A stretch of DNA of 64,000 nucleotides, taken from NCBI GenBank assembly GCA_015057115.1, contig SVEZ01000007.1, positions 62,001-126,000 on the forward strand, in the 5' to 3' direction. The position numbers and the translations under genes are program-made. How positions within the stretch are numbered: position 1 is the stretch's first letter; each line of letters starts with the position of its first letter. The DNA is from Lachnospiraceae bacterium (GTDB taxonomy: Bacteria > Bacillota > Clostridia > Lachnospirales > Lachnospiraceae). The notes below the pieces were generated by a model. The model did not search any database, had not been told where the DNA came from, and saw only the letters and a list, made by a program, of their open reading frames with translations. Shown here piece after piece: positions 6,701 to 15,621 of this stretch.

Positions 6701-7307
6701 CCTTTTTTTCCTTTCTTCCCATTAAATCTTTGATCATAACAATCACTACTATATACGTTAGAAAAATACACATCAGCAAATCAGCAACACCTTCAAAGGT
6801 TACAACTCCGTCTACAATAACGTTGCCCCGTTGCCAAGCAGTATAGGCAACTCTTGCATCCATCACCAAAGTGATCAGTTTTCCAACTGTAAACCAGCTT
6901 TTTTTCTCGTAAGCCCTGAAATAGGCATCATGCAGGATGGCATAGGAAAGCATAACCGCAAACCCCAGTAAAATTCCTGCCATCAGCACTACTCGAATTT
7001 CTACATATTTTCCTAATACGTCATCTGCAAAAACAGCCGCTGTATTAAAAATCGACGCCACCCAAAATCCATACTTATACGCCTTTCCCTGCATTGCAAT
7101 CTGCCGCTCATCGTACTCCGAAAGTTCCATGATTTCTTTGTGCATTCCCACAACAAAAATCGCCACTAACAGCAAGCCCAATATTACCGCACAAATCAGC
7201 ATGGCATTATTCACTGAACTGTCTTTGGGGGCAACTACAATCATCGCTATCAGCACAAAAATCGCTGCAATCACTAATCCCCAAATTGTTTTCCTTTTCT
7301 TTGTCAC
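6660..7307 (-). CDS. Four-to-five-helix membrane protein of unknown function
   Basis: This is a protein of about 215 residues with hydrophobic segments near residues 8-27, 36-55, 88-105, 110-130 and 180-200, and a charged tail (KEKKDEEPEIEIRP). A conserved-looking YDERQ motif lies after helix 2. Such proteins are usually encoded beside the small XRE regulator, as here. The GTG at 7307 is chosen because GGAGG lies 8 bases upstream; the ATG at 7322 would leave only ~7 nt after the predicted transcription start. No function is proposed. Confidence 0.7.
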   Translation of the reverse strand: MTKKRKTIWGLVIAAIFVLIAMIVVAPKDSSVNNAMLICAVILGLLLVAIFVVGMHKEIMELSEYDERQIAMQGKAYKYGFWVASIFNTAAVFADDVLGKYVEIRVVLMAGILLGFAVMLSYAILHDAYFRAYEKKSWFTVGKLITLVMDARVAYTAWQRGNVIVDGVVTFEGVADLLMCIFLTYIVVIVMIKDLMGRKEKKDEEPEIEIRPGAF

Positions 7308-7335
7308 CCTTGGCACCTCCATCTTCTGTGTTTTT

Positions 7336-7364
7336 ACAATAGCACAGGAAGTTTGGAATGTCAA
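7336..7364 (-). promoter_or_regulatory. Sigma-A promoter for the membrane-protein/XRE/VOC operon
   Basis: TTGACA (7359-7364), a 17-base spacer and TATTGT (7336-7341) lie on the minus strand, 29 bp before the chosen GTG start. Confidence 0.75.
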
Positions 7365-7409
7365 ATATATTTTACACATCAAAACTCCTACTGCAATGCT
7401 AAGATCCGT

Positions 7410-8357
7410 TTACTCAATACTCACTTCAACGTTACCTGTCATTTTTTCTCCGGACATTTCAATCTCATAATGCCCGTCATTTTGTATTTCTACCGTTTCA
7501 CTCCCGCAATTGTAAAAATCTCCAAAAAATATGGGCTCTTTTCCACTTTCCGTAACGCTTAAGTACAGATGCCCTCGCTGAAACTCAGCAAAGTCAAATA
7601 CTATTGTCTCACCCTTTTTCAAATCATATTCTTTGACCACAGAACTATTCAGTTTCTCAGCTTCCACAACATACCCATTGTTATTTTCAGTAACCTCATA
7701 CGATGACCGATATTGTGACCAGAAAAGCAGCGCAATTCCTGCAACTAAAGCAACAATAATGGCAAAGGCTCCCACGTATTTCAATCGAATTCCCGGACTG
7801 TCTCCTGATATCCGTTTCTCATATTGATAGAACTGAACTGCCGTTATCGAAAATAGCACAAGGTAAAGAATTGCCAGCCCAAGAAAACTGAAAGAAAAAA
7901 CATCATGCACAATGCTTCCTCCATTATACCCTGCTGTGTTAATGAATAACTGCGGAATAATTACCAATGCAAAAATAATAATAAGAGGGATAATCCTTCC
8001 CATGAATACTCGCTTCATCATGTCAAGTCTTGAAGCATCATCACAGAAAATCTCTTCGCTTTCCTCTCCGGCTTCCCCTTCTTTTCGAAAATAGCTGTAT
8101 CCAACAAAATCGCAAATATGCTCCCATCCACAATCTGAAAACATCTGGACATATTCTTCCTTATTCCTGATTCCTTCCCGATTATAATCAAGCCTGTACG
8201 TCACTTTCTTGGGTTCACATTTTTCAAAATGATAAAATCCCGGAAATGTCACTTTGTTAAAGTCCCATCCATTTTCATGCATGGTGCTCAGATAATTCTC
8301 TTCCTGCTGATACTGAGGAATTGTAAAAAACTTAAAGACTGTTTTCCTATTTCCCAT
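7410..8357 (-). CDS. DUF2812 domain membrane protein
   Basis: This is a 315-residue protein. The N-terminal ~95 residues match the DUF2812 pattern: an opening KTVFKFFTIPQYQQEENYLSTMHENGW, then FEKCEP, VTYRLDYN and CGWEHICDFVGYSYFRK. Helices follow near 118-137, 152-172 and 192-212, then an extracellular-type domain (VVKEYDLKKGETIVFDF). DUF2812 genes usually accompany a PadR repressor, as here, where the start overlaps the PadR stop by one base. The role is unknown; control by the PadR protein is likely. Confidence 0.85.
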   Translation of the reverse strand: MGNRKTVFKFFTIPQYQQEENYLSTMHENGWDFNKVTFPGFYHFEKCEPKKVTYRLDYNREGIRNKEEYVQMFSDCGWEHICDFVGYSYFRKEGEAGEESEEIFCDDASRLDMMKRVFMGRIIPLIIIFALVIIPQLFINTAGYNGGSIVHDVFSFSFLGLAILYLVLFSITAVQFYQYEKRISGDSPGIRLKYVGAFAIIVALVAGIALLFWSQYRSSYEVTENNNGYVVEAEKLNSSVVKEYDLKKGETIVFDFAEFQRGHLYLSVTESGKEPIFFGDFYNCGSETVEIQNDGHYEIEMSGEKMTGNVEVSIE

Positions 8358-8671
8358 TATCTCATCTCCTTCATGTTCTTATATAACCGGGCTATCCTCT
8401 TCATCTCCAGATTCAGAACCTCACTTCCTAAATCTGTAATCAAATAAATTTTTCTTTTCTCTTCTTCCCGAACAAATCGAATCAATCCATCTTTTTCCAT
8501 CTTAGACAGGCTTCCATACATGGTTCCCGGTGCAAGAACAATATCTCCTCCTGTCATCTCTTTCACCTTCTGCACGATTCCATAACCGTGATTCGGTTCT
8601 CTGAGACACAGTAAAATATAGAAACCTGTTTCCGTCATGGGGACATAAACTTTCTTGATATGTGCATCCAT
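8357..8671 (-). CDS. PadR-family transcriptional regulator
   Basis: This is a 104-residue winged-helix regulator with the PadR core: ETGFYILLCLREPNHGYGIVQKVKEMTGG, then LAPGTMYGSLSKMEKDGLI and a short C-terminal dimer helix. The ATG at 8671 is preferred over the longer frame, which would read across its own promoter. It likely represses itself and the DUF2812 gene by binding the palindrome just upstream. Confidence 0.92.
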   Translation of the reverse strand: MDAHIKKVYVPMTETGFYILLCLREPNHGYGIVQKVKEMTGGDIVLAPGTMYGSLSKMEKDGLIRFVREEEKRKIYLITDLGSEVLNLEMKRIARLYKNMKEMR

Positions 8672-8699
8672 TATGTTCTCCTTACATTCCACTACGATA

Positions 8700-8749
8700 C
8701 ATCGCACTTCGATATAGCATATTATATCGAAGTGCGATGCATGTGTCAA
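8700..8749 (-). promoter_or_regulatory. Consensus promoter embedded in a 40-bp palindromic operator
   Basis: A 17-bp arm (8700-8716) and its exact reverse complement (8723-8739) flank GCATAT. Each arm contains an ATCG-N5-CGAT half-palindrome. On the minus strand a perfect TTGACA-N17-TATAAT promoter (8744-8749 and 8721-8726) runs through it: one arm fills the spacer and the other covers the start site. Bound PadR would block RNA polymerase completely. Confidence 0.85.
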
Positions 8750-8790
8750 GTAGATATGCCGCTCAAATCCCATCCTATTCTACACTTATT

Positions 8791-9579
8791 TTATCTAAGA
8801 TATTTATCCACCAATTCACTTACAATTTTAGAATTCAAAACCTCTTGCTCAGTCTCAAACGTAAGAATTAAACGCTCCCCAAACATAATTCCGTTCAGTT
8901 GATAACTATTGAGCTTTTTCACTGCCCTCATGACATAGTCGGATTTGTCCATCATTCCCTCATGTTCCCAATAGATTTCTTTTCTTAGTTTCTTTGAAAA
9001 AAATGTAAAATCCGGATAAACTGTCATGCCACTCGCAAGATGTAAAGGTTTTTCGTATTTATACAATATATTATTCCTAAAGAAATAGTCTGCAAGTATT
9101 TTCTCAGACTTTGAACGTACACGCTCGCCGTTCTCTGTGAGAATTACAGGTGCTCCCTCTTTGAAAGTTTTCCCCACGTATGGTTCTGAATACCATTTTG
9201 CTTCCATCTGACTAAATGTTGATTCCACAGGAATAATCAGCTTCTGTCTCTCAGGGTGAAGTGATGTGAATAATTGTTCAATCTCATCATCATCGTATCC
9301 TTTAAGACATCTGGTAATCAGTTTGCGCCTTGACTCTGCCACCTTGATAACAACATCATCATATGCTTTTTGAGCCAGCTGACGCGGAAGTTCTATATTC
9401 TCCCTTGGGATATATTCGCCATAGCGATCCTCAATACACTGATAATATCTGGCATTACCGTTGTCTACGGATATTCGAAGTCTGCCTTCAGGTGCTCCCT
9501 TCCTGTTTTTACTTACTTTTGCTATTATGTTTTCCAGGCGTTTTTGCTCCTGCAATAGCATTTCTTTTAGTCCATACAA
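8791..9579 (-). CDS. Hypothetical protein with PD-(D/E)XK-like nuclease core
   Basis: This is a 262-residue protein with a basic, coiled N-terminal third. Residues ~155-225 look like a restriction-endonuclease fold: RSKSEKILADYFF, then YPDFTF, then IYWEHEGMMD, giving E...PD...E-H-E in the expected order. The start is TTG at 9579, supported by AAAGGAG 8 bases upstream. It stands alone next to a 54-bp repeat array. Nuclease activity and partner are inferred from motifs only. Confidence 0.6.
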   Translation of the reverse strand: MYGLKEMLLQEQKRLENIIAKVSKNRKGAPEGRLRISVDNGNARYYQCIEDRYGEYIPRENIELPRQLAQKAYDDVVIKVAESRRKLITRCLKGYDDDEIEQLFTSLHPERQKLIIPVESTFSQMEAKWYSEPYVGKTFKEGAPVILTENGERVRSKSEKILADYFFRNNILYKYEKPLHLASGMTVYPDFTFFSKKLRKEIYWEHEGMMDKSDYVMRAVKKLNSYQLNGIMFGERLILTFETEQEVLNSKIVSELVDKYLR

Positions 9580-9631
9580 TAATTTGTCTCCTTTCTTTTG
9601 TTGATTATTTGATTCAGTTTGCAGAATACAT

Positions 9632-9868
9632 GATTTGAGGTCATTCTGATAAAGCTCTTAATTTGACTCCTTTGAAGATATTTTGATTCTAAGTCAACCT
9701 ACAGCAGCTCCGCCATTGACCCATATAGATTAAAATGTGATTTGTAGTCAACCCCACATCCCCTGCAGATTGACTCAAGCAGAATAAAATTAGATTTGCA
9801 GTCAAGCCAACATCCCTTACGGATTGACTTAAATAGAAAAAACTTGATTTGCGGTCAAGCATATTTTG
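9632..9868. repeat. Degenerate 53-54-bp tandem repeats, each containing a dyad
   Basis: Units begin at 9632, 9685, 9739, 9793 and 9846 (partial). The consensus starts GATTTGnAGTCAA and has GATTGACTCAA about 27 bases later, so AGTCAA/TTGACT arms form a hairpin or protein-binding dyad in each unit. The copies become more alike toward the right. The array fills the gap between the rpsI terminator and the nuclease-like gene and contains no credible ORF. Confidence 0.8.
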
Positions 9869-9911
9869 AAAGGAACGCCCCCGGGCGCATCCAAACAGAA
9901 TTGTTCTTAAT

Positions 9912-9945
9912 AGAAACCCGGAAACCTGAAACAGGCTTCCGGGAT
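9912..9945 (-). terminator. Terminator of the rplM-rpsI operon
   Basis: Arms CCCGGAA-CCTG and CAGG-TTCCGGG (9917-9943) form a strong hairpin 36 bp past the rpsI stop; the minus-strand tail TTTCTATT is a modest U-tract. Confidence 0.8.
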
Positions 9946-9978
9946 ATAAATCTGAAATATTCTCGTACAGAAAACAAA

Positions 9979-10374
9979 TTAACGTTTGCTGAACTGAGGA
10001 GCACGTCTCGCTGCTTTGAGACCGTATTTCTTACGCTCTTTCATACGTGGGTCACGTGTTAAGTATCCAGCTTTCTTTAAGATTGGTCTGAACTCGTCAG
10101 AATCAACTTTCAAAAGTGCTCTTGCGATACCATGACGGATTGCACCAGCCTGTCCGGTGTATCCACCACCCTTAACGTTTACTAAAACGTCATATTTATC
10201 AGCGTTGTCAGTTGCTACTAATGGCTGACGAACGATAACCTTTAAGGTTTCTAATCCTAAGTACTCATCAATATCTCTCTTATTGATTGTGATCTTACCG
10301 GTTCCCGGTACTAAATATACTCTTGCTACAGAGCTTTTTCTTCTACCTGTTCCATAAAACTTTGTAGTTGCCAC
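9979..10374 (-). CDS. rpsI: 30S ribosomal protein S9
   Basis: This is a 131-residue S9 with the family core [19 protein letters not shown], the central [21 protein letters not shown] and the basic tail ending in [10 protein letters not shown], which reaches the P-site tRNA in known structures. It is the second gene after rplM, 16 bp downstream, as in most bacteria. Length is normal. Confidence 0.98.
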   Translation of the reverse strand: MATTKFYGTGRRKSSVARVYLVPGTGKITINKRDIDEYLGLETLKVIVRQPLVATDNADKYDVLVNVKGGGYTGQAGAIRHGIARALLKVDSDEFRPILKKAGYLTRDPRMKERKKYGLKAARRAPQFSKR

Positions 10375-10390
10375 TGTTCTTACCTCCTAA

Positions 10391-10819
10391 TTAAAATGTT
10401 AAAGTCTCTGGTTTCTGAGCTGCATGTTTGTGCTCAGGTCCAGCATATACAAATAATTTCTTGTACATCTGTCTTCCAAGAGGTCCCTTTGGAAGCATTC
10501 CCTTAACAGCAAACTCAAGTACTCTTTCAGGATGTTTTGCTAACATTTCTTTTAATGTGGTTTCCTTCATTCCACCCACATAATCGGAGTGATGATAGTA
10601 AATCTTCTGATCTAATTTCTTACCTGTTACTTTAATCTTGTCAGCGTTTACGATAATTACGTAATCACCTGTGTCAATGTGAGGAGTGAATACAGGTTTA
10701 TTCTTTCCTCTTAAAATCTTCGCTACTTCAGATGCTAAGCGTCCTAATGTATATCCTGTAGCGTCTACTACATACCATTTTCTTTCAATCTTTGCCGGAT
10801 TGGCCATAAAAGTCTTCAT
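10391..10819 (-). CDS. rplM: 50S ribosomal protein L13
   Basis: This is a 142-residue L13 beginning [20 protein letters not shown] and containing [17 protein letters not shown] and [16 protein letters not shown], all standard. It assembles early on 23S rRNA. It is the first gene of the rplM-rpsI operon, behind a very strong promoter and a leader of about 150 nt. Confidence 0.98.
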   Translation of the reverse strand: MKTFMANPAKIERKWYVVDATGYTLGRLASEVAKILRGKNKPVFTPHIDTGDYVIIVNADKIKVTGKKLDQKIYYHHSDYVGGMKETTLKEMLAKHPERVLEFAVKGMLPKGPLGRQMYKKLFVYAGPEHKHAAQKPETLTF

Positions 10820-10969
10820 TGGTTATCCTCCTTAAAAATCTAAAGCAAGGAAAATTTCGCGATTTAAATGGAAATGTCCGAAACCATTTATTACTCTCAC
10901 AAACTCTTCCTATCATCTATGATGAAGTGTTCCCGGGGCTAATGGGCGCACCTCTTCTCACAATCAGAC
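10820..10969 (-). promoter_or_regulatory. 5' leader of rplM (candidate L13 autoregulatory leader)
   Basis: About 150 nt separate the predicted start from rplM. The proximal part can fold (GGTG...CACT closing a region with CCC/GGG, then ATCAT-AG-ATGAT). Firmicutes rplM leaders are known regulatory RNAs (L13 leader), and the position and length fit, but I did not confirm the consensus. Confidence 0.35.
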
Positions 10970-10975
10970 TGATAT

Positions 10976-11004
10976 ATTATATCCCCTGGCTCATTACTTG
11001 TCAA
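10976..11004 (-). promoter_or_regulatory. Perfect consensus sigma-A promoter of rplM-rpsI
   Basis: TTGACA (10999-11004), exactly 17 bases, TATAAT (10976-10981) on the minus strand. A full match is consistent with a highly expressed ribosomal operon. Confidence 0.92.
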
Positions 11005-11017
11005 CACTTTTTCTCAT

Positions 11018-12301
11018 TCATTTCTCATTTTTCAACATTTCAATATGCTTTGACAATAATGCAATCTGTTTAGCCATGGAACCGAAAATCTCTTCTGCAT
11101 TCTTCGGATTGATGGAAATAAAATTGTGAAGATCGCTCTTCGGAATTTCCATCACGATGGTATCTTCGTCTGCCACCACCGAATAGGTACTCGGTCTTCC
11201 GGAAAAGCAACTATACTCTCCAAAGCACTTCCCCAGACTGCAAACCCCGATAAGATACTCATTTTCCGTTCCATAGTCGGTATACAATGATACATTTCCC
11301 TGCATGATCTTATACAGGTTCGGGTTCAGTTCTCCTTGTTTTAAAATCACTTCGCCAGTGCTGTACTTTATTTGTGGCTTTATCTGCTCCTTGTAGGTGC
11401 CTTCTATGGAGTGAATAAGGTTGATTACAAAATTATTATAGGGCGTCGGAACATTGTGTACATTGGCTCTGTCAACCACAAATCCGTTTATGGCATCCAC
11501 TTCGGTTTTTCGGCAATTCATCACATCCTGAGACATGGAGGAAAAACCGGTGGCTACACTTTCACAGGTTTTATGCACCGAATTTAATATCTCCAAATAG
11601 GAAAAATGCTGCCCATCCGCTTCCGCCACATCGATTGCTTCGCATATCAGTTTTTCCACAAAGTTCCAGGCATAGTCATTTTCTATCGCAAATCCAAAGG
11701 GAGACTTCGTAATGGCCGTAAAAGTGTTAATTGACAAATTAAAGAAAAGCTTACTCCAGATAATTCTCTGGATATTATCCGACACAATGGTTTCCAACCC
11801 TGCTTCTTCAAAAACCTGCTTTATCCCGTTCAAATCTGTTTTCCTGTCATTGCTTCCAATATAGGTCGGACCGCTTCCGCTATGCCGTATGTTTCCGTTA
11901 TCCAGATTTACGGAATTATGCCTTGTGGTGCCAATGATAACCTTCTCCATAGGAACAAACTCTGCAAGCTTCCGATCGTTTCCACCACCGTTTTGCAGCG
12001 TCATAACCATAGTATTTGCCTTAATAATATTATGGTTTGCTTCCATGGCGCTTTTTGTATCCATGCCCTTTACGATCACCAGAATAAGATCAATCTCTGC
12101 CTTACATTCACCGGAAAGGCAGGCATGTACATTGGTATATTTTTCCTTTCGCCCGTCAGCCTCAAATACAGTCAGACCTTCTTTATTGATAGCATCTACA
12201 ACCTTCTGTCTTCTGCAAAGCATGTAAACTTCATTGTTTCTGCTAAGGTACGCACCATACAGGCATCCAATTGCTCCTGCACCGATTATTGCTATCCGCA
12301 T
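11018..12301 (-). CDS. Ketopantoate reductase-like protein fused to a cyclic-nucleotide-binding domain
   Basis: This is a 427-residue fusion. Residues 1-~305 are a PanE/ApbA-type reductase: Rossmann GAGAIGCLYG, VKGMDT, LQNGGG, the catalytic-Lys helix IIWSKLFFNLSIN and the TEVDAINGFVV helix. Residues ~312-427 are a Crp-type cNMP-binding beta roll (GEVILKQGELNPNLYKIMQG, GKCFGEYSCFSGRPSTYSVVA). The usual phosphate-cassette Arg-Ser/Thr-Ala order is altered, so nucleotide binding is uncertain. No DNA-binding helix follows. It may make pantoate for CoA or act on another 2-oxo acid under allosteric control. It closes the truA operon, 36 bp after truA. Confidence 0.85.
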   Translation of the reverse strand: MRIAIIGAGAIGCLYGAYLSRNNEVYMLCRRQKVVDAINKEGLTVFEADGRKEKYTNVHACLSGECKAEIDLILVIVKGMDTKSAMEANHNIIKANTMVMTLQNGGGNDRKLAEFVPMEKVIIGTTRHNSVNLDNGNIRHSGSGPTYIGSNDRKTDLNGIKQVFEEAGLETIVSDNIQRIIWSKLFFNLSINTFTAITKSPFGFAIENDYAWNFVEKLICEAIDVAEADGQHFSYLEILNSVHKTCESVATGFSSMSQDVMNCRKTEVDAINGFVVDRANVHNVPTPYNNFVINLIHSIEGTYKEQIKPQIKYSTGEVILKQGELNPNLYKIMQGNVSLYTDYGTENEYLIGVCSLGKCFGEYSCFSGRPSTYSVVADEDTIVMEIPKSDLHNFISINPKNAEEIFGSMAKQIALLSKHIEMLKNEK

Positions 12302-12337
12302 ACGCTCGCTCCTTTCTAAACCATCTCCCCTATAGTA

Positions 12338-13099
12338 TTATTCCGACCGAATCTCCCAGTCATCATAATATTCAATTCCCAACATGGTCAGACCGCAAGC
12401 CGGTGCCGTTGGCCCCGCCGCTTCTCTGTCCTTTGCGTACAAAATATCCGTAATCTGCTCCGGTTCAATTTCACCGCTACCTACTTTAATCAACGTTCCT
12501 GCAATAATTCGCACCATGTTATACAAAAATCCGCTACCGGTAATGGTGATGGTAATAATGTCCCCCACTTTTTCCACATAGCAGGAATAAATGGTGCGCA
12601 CCGTGGATTTCACTTGAGCATTCACCGCGCAAAAAGATTTAAAATCATGTTCTCCCACAAAATAGCCGGAAGCCTTCTGCATTTTTTCCACGTCAAGATT
12701 CTGATAGTAAAAGAAAGTATCCTTCCGTCTTAAAGGCTGCTGAAATTTTGTATTTAAGATCTTATACTGATAGGTCTTTTCGCTGTCGCTGTAGCGGGGA
12801 TGAAATTCCGGGTCTACCTCGCAGGAATCCTGCACCCGGATGTCCTCCGGCAGCCGTTGATTCAAAGCATAGGAAAATTTCTCAGCCGGCATTCTGGCAT
12901 CCGTGTCAAAAATCGCCACATTTCCAAGAGAATGAACCCCCGCATCGGTACGGCTGGCGCCAATTACTTCTGTAGGGGTTTTTAAAAGATCTGTCAGTGC
13001 CTTATTTAATTCTTCTTCGATTGTAATTCCGTTGGGCTGTTTTTGCCAGCCGCAATAATTGGTGCCGTCATAGGCAACCACAAGTTTCACTCGTTTCAT
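12338..13099 (-). CDS. truA: tRNA pseudouridine(38-40) synthase
   Basis: This is a 253-residue TruA. The opening is VVAYDGTNYCGWQKQPNG, the catalytic Asp lies in ASRTDAGVHS (residue 52), and GSGFLYNMVRIIAGTL is the conserved C-terminal motif. It isomerises U38-U40 in the anticodon arm. The ATG at 13099 overlaps the ecfT stop (ATGA), showing translational coupling; the longer frame runs back into ecfT. The ecf-truA order is the usual one in Firmicutes. Confidence 0.96.
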   Translation of the reverse strand: MKRVKLVVAYDGTNYCGWQKQPNGITIEEELNKALTDLLKTPTEVIGASRTDAGVHSLGNVAIFDTDARMPAEKFSYALNQRLPEDIRVQDSCEVDPEFHPRYSDSEKTYQYKILNTKFQQPLRRKDTFFYYQNLDVEKMQKASGYFVGEHDFKSFCAVNAQVKSTVRTIYSCYVEKVGDIITITITGSGFLYNMVRIIAGTLIKVGSGEIEPEQITDILYAKDREAAGPTAPACGLTMLGIEYYDDWEIRSE

Positions 13100-13896
13100 A
13101 AAATCACCTTTATCACAATAAGTCCCACCAGGTAAACCGATAGCACTCCATAAGAACAAAAATCCTTTTTCCGATATTTTAAAGGTTTCATTTTGGTCCG
13201 TCCTTCTCCGCCATGATAGCAACGAGCTTCCATAGCCATGGCCAGATCTCCGGCTCTTCGCCATGCGGATACAAAAAGAGGAACCAACAGCGGCACCATA
13301 CTTTTTGCCCGTCGAAAAATATTTCCGGTTTCAAAATCTGCCCCTCTTGCCATCTGCGCCTTCATAATTTTATCGGTTTCTTCCAGTAAAAGAGGAATGA
13401 AACGCAACGCAATAGACATGGTCATGGCGATTTCGTGTACCGGCACTTTAAACAGTTTCATCCAGGAAAGTCCTGTCTCCATACCGTCCGTTAATCGGGT
13501 AGGGGTTGTGGTCAAAGTCATGAGGGAGGTTCCCAACACCAGATAAATAAGGCGCACCAGCATATAACCGCTATTCATGACACCCTGTTTGGTAATCTTA
13601 AGAAAACGGTACTGCCACAGAATTTCTCCCGGGGTCCACAGCAGGTTTAAAACTGCCGTCAGAATTAAAATAACCACCACCGGTTTCAACCCTTTTACCA
13701 TGTATCGAAAAGGCACCCGCGAAAGAATAATGCAGGTTCCCAAAAAGGCAGTCACAATGGCAAAACTAATCCAGTTTTCAAACAAAAATGCCGAGACAAC
13801 AAATACCAGCGCTCCCGTCAGCTTCACTCTCGGATCCAATTGATGAAGCAGGGATTTCCCCGGATAATATTGTCCGATCGTCATATCTCTTAACAT
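13096..13896 (-). CDS. ecfT: ECF transporter transmembrane protein EcfT
   Basis: This is a 266-residue membrane scaffold of the energy-coupling factor module, with about five to six helices. The two coupling motifs, around MARGADF and MEARCYHGG, contact the ATPases. It binds EcfA1/EcfA2 and exchangeable substrate-binding S components such as the RibU encoded at 21.8-22.4 kb. It sits 2 bp after ecfA2. Confidence 0.95.
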   Translation of the reverse strand: MLRDMTIGQYYPGKSLLHQLDPRVKLTGALVFVVSAFLFENWISFAIVTAFLGTCIILSRVPFRYMVKGLKPVVVILILTAVLNLLWTPGEILWQYRFLKITKQGVMNSGYMLVRLIYLVLGTSLMTLTTTPTRLTDGMETGLSWMKLFKVPVHEIAMTMSIALRFIPLLLEETDKIMKAQMARGADFETGNIFRRAKSMVPLLVPLFVSAWRRAGDLAMAMEARCYHGGEGRTKMKPLKYRKKDFCSYGVLSVYLVGLIVIKVIL

Positions 13897-13898
13897 GA

Positions 13899-14759
13899 TT
13901 ACATCCTATTCCGCCAGGTCATGGCTCGTAAAATCGCTTCCTTGGCCTCTTCCACCGTAGTGGCATTTTCATCCACCATCAGGCCCCTTTCCTTCAGTTC
14001 GTGCATCAGGTATGTTACCTGCGGCGCCATAAGGCCCATTTTTTCCAGTTCTCGATAATGGAAAAATACTTCCTTCGGGGTTCCGTCATAAGCAATTCTT
14101 CCTTCGTCCATTACCACCAGTCGTCTCACATAATTTGCCACATCCTCCATACTGTGAGAAACCAGAATAATGGTCATATTCATACTCTCATTTAAGCGTT
14201 TTAATTCTGCCAAAAGCTGATCCCTACCCTTCGGGTCAAGACCGGCTGTAGGCTCATCCAAAACAAGTACTTCCGGCTTCATTGCCAACACTCCGGCAAT
14301 GGCCACACGTCGTTTCTGTCCCCCGGATAATTCAAAGGGTGACTGATAAAACATCTCCTTGGAAATCTTCACATGTTCCAAAGCTTCAAATGCCCGAAGT
14401 CCCGCTTCGTTTTCCGAAAGTCCTAAGTTCTTGGGTCCGAAGCACACATCCTCAAACACCGTGGTTTCAAAAAGCTGGTACTCCGGATACTGAAATACCA
14501 GTCCCACCTTGCTCCGCAGCTCTTTCAGCGGAAAATCTCCATCATAAATGTCCCTTCCGTGGAAAAAAATCTCTCCTGCGGTAGGCTTTAATATTCCGTT
14601 CAAATGCTGAATCAACGTGGACTTTCCGGAACCGGTATGCCCAATGATTCCTACGAATTCGCCCTGCTCTATCTGCAGGCTTACATCTGTCAGTGCCCTA
14701 CTTTCCAAAGGCGTATTCGGTTCATAAACATAACTTACATGATTTAAGATAAGTGACAT
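13899..14759 (-). CDS. ecfA2: ECF transporter ATPase EcfA2
   Basis: This is a 286-residue ATPase with Walker [11 protein letters not shown]-loop [10 protein letters not shown], signature [13 protein letters not shown] and Walker [16 protein letters not shown]. The [10 protein letters not shown] motif and position mark it as the second ATPase of the heterodimer. It overlaps the end of ecfA1 by 16 bp. Confidence 0.95.
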   Translation of the reverse strand: MSLILNHVSYVYEPNTPLESRALTDVSLQIEQGEFVGIIGHTGSGKSTLIQHLNGILKPTAGEIFFHGRDIYDGDFPLKELRSKVGLVFQYPEYQLFETTVFEDVCFGPKNLGLSENEAGLRAFEALEHVKISKEMFYQSPFELSGGQKRRVAIAGVLAMKPEVLVLDEPTAGLDPKGRDQLLAELKRLNESMNMTIILVSHSMEDVANYVRRLVVMDEGRIAYDGTPKEVFFHYRELEKMGLMAPQVTYLMHELKERGLMVDENATTVEEAKEAILRAMTWRNRM

Positions 14760-15595
14760 AACGCCTCCGTTAATTCTTCCCTGGTCAAAATACCATCGGG
14801 AATATTCAGTCCCGCCTGCTTTAATTCATGTGCCAAAAGCGTCACCTGGGGAACATCCAGCTGATAAGATTTCAGCGTATCCACCTGGGAAAAAATCTGT
14901 TTCGGAGTTCCCTGCATCACCACACGGCCCTGGTCCATAACAAACACCTTGTCCGCCTGAACCACCTCTTCCATATAGTGGGTGATGAGAATCACCGTCA
15001 CCTTCTTGGTTCGGTTCAATTCATACACCGTATCAATTACATCCTTACGTCCCATAGGATCCAACATGGCAGTGGGCTCATCCAGCACAATACACTGGGG
15101 TTCCATAGCCAATACCCCGGCAATAGCCACCCTCTGTTTCTGTCCTCCGGACAATTTATTTGGGGAATGAGTCCGATATTTCTCCATGTGAACACTTTGA
15201 AGACTGTTAGAAACCCTGGTCCAGATTTCTTCTGTGGGAATGCCAATATTCTCCGGTCCGAATCCCACATCTTCCTCTACAATGCCCGCAATAATCTGGT
15301 TATCCGGGTTCTGAAAAACCATACCGGCACATTTTCGGATATCCCACAGCTTGTCCTCATCGGCGGTATCCATACCATCTACCCACAGGGTTCCCTCTGT
15401 GGGACACAATATTGCATTCATATGCTTCGCTAATGTAGATTTGCCGGAACCATTATGGCCCAAAATGGCAATAAAGTCTCCGGCTTCTATATCCAATGAC
15501 ACCCCATCAAGGGCTGTCTCAATATGATCTACATTTCCATCCTCATCCCGGTGAAAATACTCATGCACCAGCTTCACCGCTTTGATAAAGCTCAT
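14744..15595 (-). CDS. ecfA1: ECF transporter ATPase EcfA1
   Basis: This is a 283-residue ATPase with Walker [11 protein letters not shown]-loop [17 protein letters not shown], signature [13 protein letters not shown] and Walker [16 protein letters not shown]. It pairs with EcfA2 to drive vitamin and metal uptake through EcfT. In many Firmicutes this gene directly follows rplQ; here it follows trmL instead, about 21 kb from rplQ. Confidence 0.95.
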   Translation of the reverse strand: MSFIKAVKLVHEYFHRDEDGNVDHIETALDGVSLDIEAGDFIAILGHNGSGKSTLAKHMNAILCPTEGTLWVDGMDTADEDKLWDIRKCAGMVFQNPDNQIIAGIVEEDVGFGPENIGIPTEEIWTRVSNSLQSVHMEKYRTHSPNKLSGGQKQRVAIAGVLAMEPQCIVLDEPTAMLDPMGRKDVIDTVYELNRTKKVTVILITHYMEEVVQADKVFVMDQGRVVMQGTPKQIFSQVDTLKSYQLDVPQVTLLAHELKQAGLNIPDGILTREELTEALCHLS

Positions 15596-15621
15596 AGTCT
15601 CTCTCCTGTTATCCCAAATCC

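Noticed and set aside
9632-9868. CRISPR array
   Set aside because: Units are degenerate tandem copies with no constant-length unique spacers and identical repeats, and no cas genes are present.
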